Shown one piece after another: positions 60,355 through 64,000 of a stretch of 64,000 nucleotides of DNA. The position numbers and the translations under genes were made by a program. The notes below the pieces were generated by a model, which saw only the letters and a program-made list of their open reading frames with translations, was not told where the DNA came from and did not search any database. The DNA is from Alphaproteobacteria bacterium (GTDB taxonomy: Bacteria; Pseudomonadota; Alphaproteobacteria; Acetobacterales; Acetobacteraceae), in the NCBI GenBank assembly GCA_026400815.1, contig JAPLOI010000070.1, forward strand, positions 26,799-90,798, written 5' to 3'. Within the stretch, counting starts at the first letter, position 1; each line of letters opens with the position of its first letter.

Positions 60355-60452
60355 GTTGGCCCCTTGTGGTTCGTTCCGGCGTTGATGTGGCGGCCCACCC
60401 CTGCCGAGTCAATTCGACAGGGGCGGCAGGAGTATTCGGCTGAGCCGGACAA

Positions 60453-61679
60453 TCAGGCTTCGAGCAGGTCGGCCAGGGCCAGGGCGACAACGCGGGTGGC
60501 GGCGTGGAGATCCGACGGGCGGACGCGTTCGTCGGCGCGGTGGGCGTTGGCTTCCTCGATGCTGCGCGGACCGGCGCCGTAGAGGACGATGGGCACACCG
60601 GCGGCGGCGTAGTGGCGGGCATCGGTGTAGAGCGGGACGCCGCCGGCGGTGACTTCGGTGTTCAGTTCGGCGCTGGCGTGCTGGCAGAGCAGTTGGGTGA
60701 GGGCGGCGGCGGCCGGGGTGGGGGTGAGCGGGGTGGCGAGCAGGATGCGGCGGATGGAGAGGCCGGCGCGGGGGTGGGCGCGGGCGGCACCTTCGATGAC
60801 GGCGCGGAGTTCGGCTTCGACCTCGGCGGGGGTTTCATCGGGCACAATGCGGCGATCGAGGCGCAGGGTGACGCGATCCGGCACCACGTTGGTGTTGATG
60901 CCGCCTTCGATGAGGCCGACCGTCAGCTGCGGGGCGCCGATGCCGGGGGTTTTGGAGACGCGGTGGGCGAGTTCGCCGCGCCAGGCGTAGAGGGCCGACA
61001 GGATGGTGGTGGCGGCTTCCAGCGCGTCGATCCCGGTGTAGGGCTTGGCGGCGTGGGCGGAGCGGCCGGTGACTTCGACTTCGAGGTGGAGGCAGCCGTT
61101 ATGGGCTTCCACGACCTGGTAGGAGAAGCCGGCGCCCAGGGCGAGATCCGGCTTGGAGATGCCCTGTTCCAGCAGGTATTGCGGGCCGATCTCGCCGCCG
61201 GTTTCCTCATCGTAGGTGACGTGGAGTTCGATTGTGCCATGCTTCAGGCCGGATTTTTCCAGCGCGAGCATGGCGTAGGCGTAGGTGGCGATATCGGACT
61301 TCGAGACCGCTGAGCCTCGGCCGTACATCCAACCGTCGCGGATTTCGGCGCCGTAGGGGTCGGTGGTCCAGCCGGTGCCGGGGGGGACGACGTCGCCATG
61401 GGAATTCAGCGCGATGGTGGGGCCGGGGCCGTAGGTTTTGCGGGCGACCAGGTTGGCGGCGGAGATCATGCCGTGCTTGCGGCAGAGCTCGGTGGGGACC
61501 TTGTGGCGCTCCACGGTGAAGCCGAGGGCTTCCAGGAGCTTCGCGGTGACTTCGGCGTGGCGGGCGCAATCCCCGGGAGGGTTGTCGGAGGGTTCGCGGA
61601 CCAGGGCGGCGAGCATTTCGGTCTCGGCCTGTTCGTTGGCGGACAGGAAGGCGCGCAGGGTGGTGCGGTCGGCGGGCAT
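60453..61679 (-). CDS. M20-family metallopeptidase, ArgE/DapE-like deacylase
   Basis: This is a 408-residue zinc hydrolase. Metal-binding S-H-G-D-V-V-P-P-G, Y-G-R-G-S-A-V-S-K-S-D and catalytic glutamate in Y-D-E-E-T-G-G-E-I-G are seen in order; the dimerisation domain has E-V-T-G-R-S-A-H-A-A-K-P and I-N-T-N-V-V-P-D. The closest pattern is the ArgE/DapE/acetylornithine-deacetylase group, but the A-V-S-K-S-D variant of the usual D-M-K-G motif is seen in uncharacterised amidohydrolases. The start at 61679 follows GGAGGAA. The frame is open far upstream through the preceding spacer. Confidence 0.9.
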   Translation of the reverse strand: MPADRTTLRAFLSANEQAETEMLAALVREPSDNPPGDCARHAEVTAKLLEALGFTVERHKVPTELCRKHGMISAANLVARKTYGPGPTIALNSHGDVVPPGTGWTTDPYGAEIRDGWMYGRGSAVSKSDIATYAYAMLALEKSGLKHGTIELHVTYDEETGGEIGPQYLLEQGISKPDLALGAGFSYQVVEAHNGCLHLEVEVTGRSAHAAKPYTGIDALEAATTILSALYAWRGELAHRVSKTPGIGAPQLTVGLIEGGINTNVVPDRVTLRLDRRIVPDETPAEVEAELRAVIEGAARAHPRAGLSIRRILLATPLTPTPAAAALTQLLCQHASAELNTEVTAGGVPLYTDARHYAAAGVPIVLYGAGPRSIEEANAHRADERVRPSDLHAATRVVALALADLLEA

Positions 61680-62306
61680 GTCGTGGTTCCTCCGGCGGGG
61701 TGGCGCGTGGTGGCGCGTGCGGCGGGGGAAGTCAAATGGGTGGGTGGGGGCGCGGAGGACGCCAGAAAGAAAGTGGGCACGGAGACACAGAGGAGCACGG
61801 CAAGGGAGAAGACCGGGATTCTCCGGGCGTGCGGAAGCGCACCCCGGTTGGGGTGTGTTTTGGCGACTGATGGGGTGTGGGCGTGGGAGGGGTGGGGCGC
61901 GGGCGGGGCGGGCGGGGCGCGGCTCGGGCGCATGGCTGGGAATCGCGCGGGCGCCGCGGTTGCGGGACCACCAGGGGGTGAAACGGCCGATACGGTACGC
62001 GCGCGGGGGCACGGGGCCGCGATGGCGGGCGCGGCGGGGGCCGGGCGTGTTGTGGGGGACGGCGTAGGGGGAATGGGTCAGGCGCTGCGCCAGACGGGGG
62101 GCCAGACGGGGGGCCGAACGGGGGTCCGCATGGGGCGTGGCGTGGCGCAGCGCGAGATGTTCCAGGCGGCCGAACATTGCGGCGATGAGGGCGAGGAGCA
62201 TCGCCTGCACGAGGTCCAGGCGTGCGCGCGCGGCTGCGCTTTCCGCTTTCGCGGAATGGCGCAGGCTGGCGAGCATATCGCTGAGGTTGGGTGCAGGTGC
62301 TGACAT
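61680..62306 (-). other. Repeat-rich spacer with possible small orphan protein frame
   Basis: A minus-strand frame from ATG 62306 begins M-S-A-P-A-P-N-L-S-D-M-L-A-S-L-R, has a hydrophobic stretch (L-V-Q-A-M-L-L-A-L-I-A-A-M-F) and an Arg/Pro-rich tail. This is the same plan as the orphan proteins at 4221 and 37163. It has no stop before the M20 peptidase and is in frame with it, so its end cannot be set. A 12-base tandem repeat (CAGACGGGGGGC, three copies) lies at 62091-62126 and a CACGGAGACACAGAGG string at 61779-61799. Confidence 0.35.
62091..62126. repeat. Three tandem copies of a 12-base unit
   Basis: CAGACGGGGGGC occurs twice exactly and a third time as CGAACGGGGGTC. On the minus strand in the possible orphan frame it encodes repeated L-A-P-R. 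Confidence 0.75.
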
Positions 62307-62364
62307 TGCCGATATTCTGGCTGACCGCAAGCCGCGCGCCAAGGCGAATGTTAGTTATTTTTCG

Positions 62365-63618
62365 TTAATTCGACAGGGAATGGGCGGCGCTGTCCAGCGC
62401 GGTTGCCAGATCATCGATGATGGCGGGATCGGCGGTGAGGACGGGGAGGAACTTGGCCACATGGGGCTCGGTGGTGGAGGTGGAGTGCATCAGGACGCCA
62501 CGGTAGACGAGGAGTTTGTGCAGGCCGGTGGCGTGGGCGGGCTGGGCGAGGCCGATGGTGGCGATGCCGCCCTGGATGGTGGCAGGTGTGAAGATGCCCT
62601 GGTGGCGCTGGATGAGGGTGGCGAAGCGCTGGCGGGTTGCGGCTTCCAGGGCGGCGATGTTGGCGATGGTTTGCGGGCGCTGGACGATCTCCAGGACCTT
62701 CAGCGCGATGGTGGCGGCGATCTCGTTGCCGGCCAGGGAGTTGGCCCAGCCGTATTCGTGGCTGTTGATGCAGGCTTCGTGGATCTCCTGGGTCATGAGC
62801 AGGGCGCCGACGGGGTAGAGGCCGCCGGAGAGGCCCTTGCCGGCGACCAGCATGTCTGGCGCCGTTCCGATGTGATTGCACATCCACATCTGGCCGCTGC
62901 GCATGAGGCCCGTGCGGGTTTCATCGAGTATGAGCCTGGCGCCGTGGTGGCGGCAGAGCTGGGCAAGGGCGGGGAGGAAGCTTGCCGGGGGGAGGCGCCA
63001 GGATTCGTAGTCGAACGGCTCCAGGATGACGGCGGCGGTGGTGTGGTCGATGAGGGATTCGATTTCGGCCAGGTCGCCGTGGGTGTGGAAGAAGCGGATG
63101 GGGGCTTCGTTCAGGGCGAAATGGGTGCGGATGCCTTCGCTCTCGCTGCCGGTGGCCGCACCGGCGAGGCCGAGATGGCCGTGGTAGCCGTGGGCGAAGG
63201 CGAGGATGTTGCGGCGGCCGGTGGCCTTTTGCGCGCAGAGCAGGGCGAGGTCGTTGGCCTGGCTGGCGCAGAGGGTGACGACGCTGCGGGTGAGGCCCTT
63301 GGGGGCGCAGGCGGCCAACGCATCGTGCAGGGCCAGGAGCGGGGCGTTGGGCATGGTCCAGATGCCGGCGTCGTAGCCCTGGTCCAGTGCGCCGTGGAGG
63401 GTGGCGAGGAGTTCGGGATGGCGGTGGCCGAGGCTGTGGACGCCGCCGGTGGTGGCGCAATCGAGCAGGCGGTGGGTGCCCTCGAGGTTCCAGATATGGG
63501 GGCCTTCGCGGCGGCCGAGGGCGAATTCGGTGCCGGCGGCGATCTGGCGCTGCGCGAGGGGGCGGTTGGCGCGTTCCGCGAAGCCGGTGAGCAATGCCTG
63601 GGTGGGATTGATGGCCAT
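62365..63618 (-). CDS. Class III PLP aminotransferase
   Basis: This is a 417-residue fold-type I aminotransferase of the class III/omega group. S-L-G-H-R-H-P-E-L-L (near residue 62), L-C-A-S-Q-A-N-D-L-A, A-F-A-H-G-Y-H-G-H, the PLP aspartate in L-I-L-D-E-T-R-T-G and Schiff-base lysine in V-A-G-K-G-L-S-G-G are seen. Where most members have D-E-V-Q-T-G-x-G-R-T-G, this has D-E-T-R-T-G-L-M-R-S-G, so it belongs to a divergent branch. Substrates in this class include ornithine, diaminobutyrate, beta-alanine and glutamate-1-semialdehyde; none can be chosen here. Confidence 0.88.
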   Translation of the reverse strand: MAINPTQALLTGFAERANRPLAQRQIAAGTEFALGRREGPHIWNLEGTHRLLDCATTGGVHSLGHRHPELLATLHGALDQGYDAGIWTMPNAPLLALHDALAACAPKGLTRSVVTLCASQANDLALLCAQKATGRRNILAFAHGYHGHLGLAGAATGSESEGIRTHFALNEAPIRFFHTHGDLAEIESLIDHTTAAVILEPFDYESWRLPPASFLPALAQLCRHHGARLILDETRTGLMRSGQMWMCNHIGTAPDMLVAGKGLSGGLYPVGALLMTQEIHEACINSHEYGWANSLAGNEIAATIALKVLEIVQRPQTIANIAALEAATRQRFATLIQRHQGIFTPATIQGGIATIGLAQPAHATGLHKLLVYRGVLMHSTSTTEPHVAKFLPVLTADPAIIDDLATALDSAAHSLSN

Positions 63619-64000
63619 GATGGGGGCTCCCGGTACGGTGGTGCCTGCTTGCGGGCCGGGAGTATGCGGGGGGTGGCGTGGTTTCCCAATGGCGGTGCCG
63701 GGCGGGTGGCGGTGCCAGCGGCGCAGGAACGGGGGAGGCGGCACGCCTGTGCGCCGTCGGCTCGGGGCGTTGTCACGCGCAGTGCCGCGAAGGTGATGCC
63801 GCCAATGCTGGGCACGGCGCGCATGCTGCAAGATCACGTTCCAGTCTTTCTCAGGCACGCCACCTCAGCACCCATCAGTTTTTTGTAACTGCGGATTGAC
63901 GCCCCGAATCGGCGCGTGATTCAAGGAGTCCGCCCTTATTCGGAGCGGGTTCTGGATGGTTGGTGGGATCGCTCGGCAAGCCGAAGGCATTGCCCAGGAA
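63619..64000. other. Non-coding end of the window
   Basis: No gene is supported in the last 382 bases. The G+C-rich first half is the upstream region of the aminotransferase gene. Three GANTC sites (63906-63910, 63918-63922, 63926-63930) cluster within 25 bases, in an AT-richer part that could be a promoter for a gene beyond the window. Confidence 0.5.

Noticed and set aside
62091..62126. Possible CRISPR-like array
   Set aside because: Three 12-base units with no spacers; it is a simple tandem repeat.

Overview
The window is a high-GC (roughly two-thirds or more G+C by eye), gene-dense stretch of chromosome from an alphaproteobacterium, most likely Rhodospirillales / Acetobacteraceae. The evidence is the alphaproteobacterial ClpS-ClpA pair, a phasin, a complex I NDUFA12 homologue next to DUF2155 and MlaD genes, a NrdJ-type C-terminal domain, HWE kinase signalling, and many short overlapping ATGA-coupled genes. 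No tRNA, rRNA, CRISPR array, prophage or intact insertion sequence was seen. Layout: 1-1416 is the end of a polar amino-acid ABC importer (ATPase tail and two permeases). 1322-4676 holds an MFS gene broken by one in-frame amber codon, a PRC-barrel protein, a PLP lyase and a small orphan protein. 5025-9750 is a three-gene operon for 2-oxoacid:ferredoxin oxidoreductase (KorAB) led by a GltD-like flavo-iron-sulfur protein. 9985-17191 carries a secreted nuclease/phosphatase-fold protein, a Tat-exported PhoD phosphatase, a LysE exporter and a coupled SDR-MFS-PPK2-ornithine cyclodeaminase cluster. 17300-22905 has an acyl-CoA dehydrogenase, a DUF2141 protein and a large CheB-CheR-PAS-HWE kinase fusion. 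23029-29260 is a housekeeping block (clpA, clpS, phasin, DD-carboxypeptidase, methionine aminopeptidase). 29306-42549 is catabolic: SDRs, a ThDP enzyme, a PimC/PimD-like acyl-CoA dehydrogenase pair, a nitronate monooxygenase-like protein, a sugar 1-dehydrogenase, a glyoxalase, a gamma-glutamyltransferase and a trehalose-phosphatase. 42551-46347 is the conserved ndufA12-mlaD-small protein-DUF2155 cluster, a NrdJ-C-terminal-like gene and RidA. 46490-50003 looks accessory: a GNAT/DUF482 protein, a decayed ABC ATPase and a nuclease-helicase (DUF2075). 50063-57745 is a complete branched-chain amino-acid-type ABC operon (livKHMGF) followed by a carboxylesterase and an orphan SBP_bac_5 protein. 57810-63618 contains an alpha/beta-hydrolase-domain protein, an FMN reductase, an M20 peptidase and a class III aminotransferase. 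The most unusual signal is a family of twelve AT-rich perfect hairpins, four pairs and four single half-elements, dispersed between genes and almost always within about 15 bases of a stop codon or about 50 bases of a start codon. Paired copies are inverted and enclose a central, often GC-rich segment that sometimes forms a hairpin; stem variants show compensatory changes; and one copy supplies the last codons and stop of a gene. Other points of interest are clpA carrying an approximately 56-base internal deletion with frameshift, the amber-interrupted MFS gene, two inverted-repeat operators bracketing the phasin promoter, and a consensus DnaA box upstream of the NrdJ-like gene.
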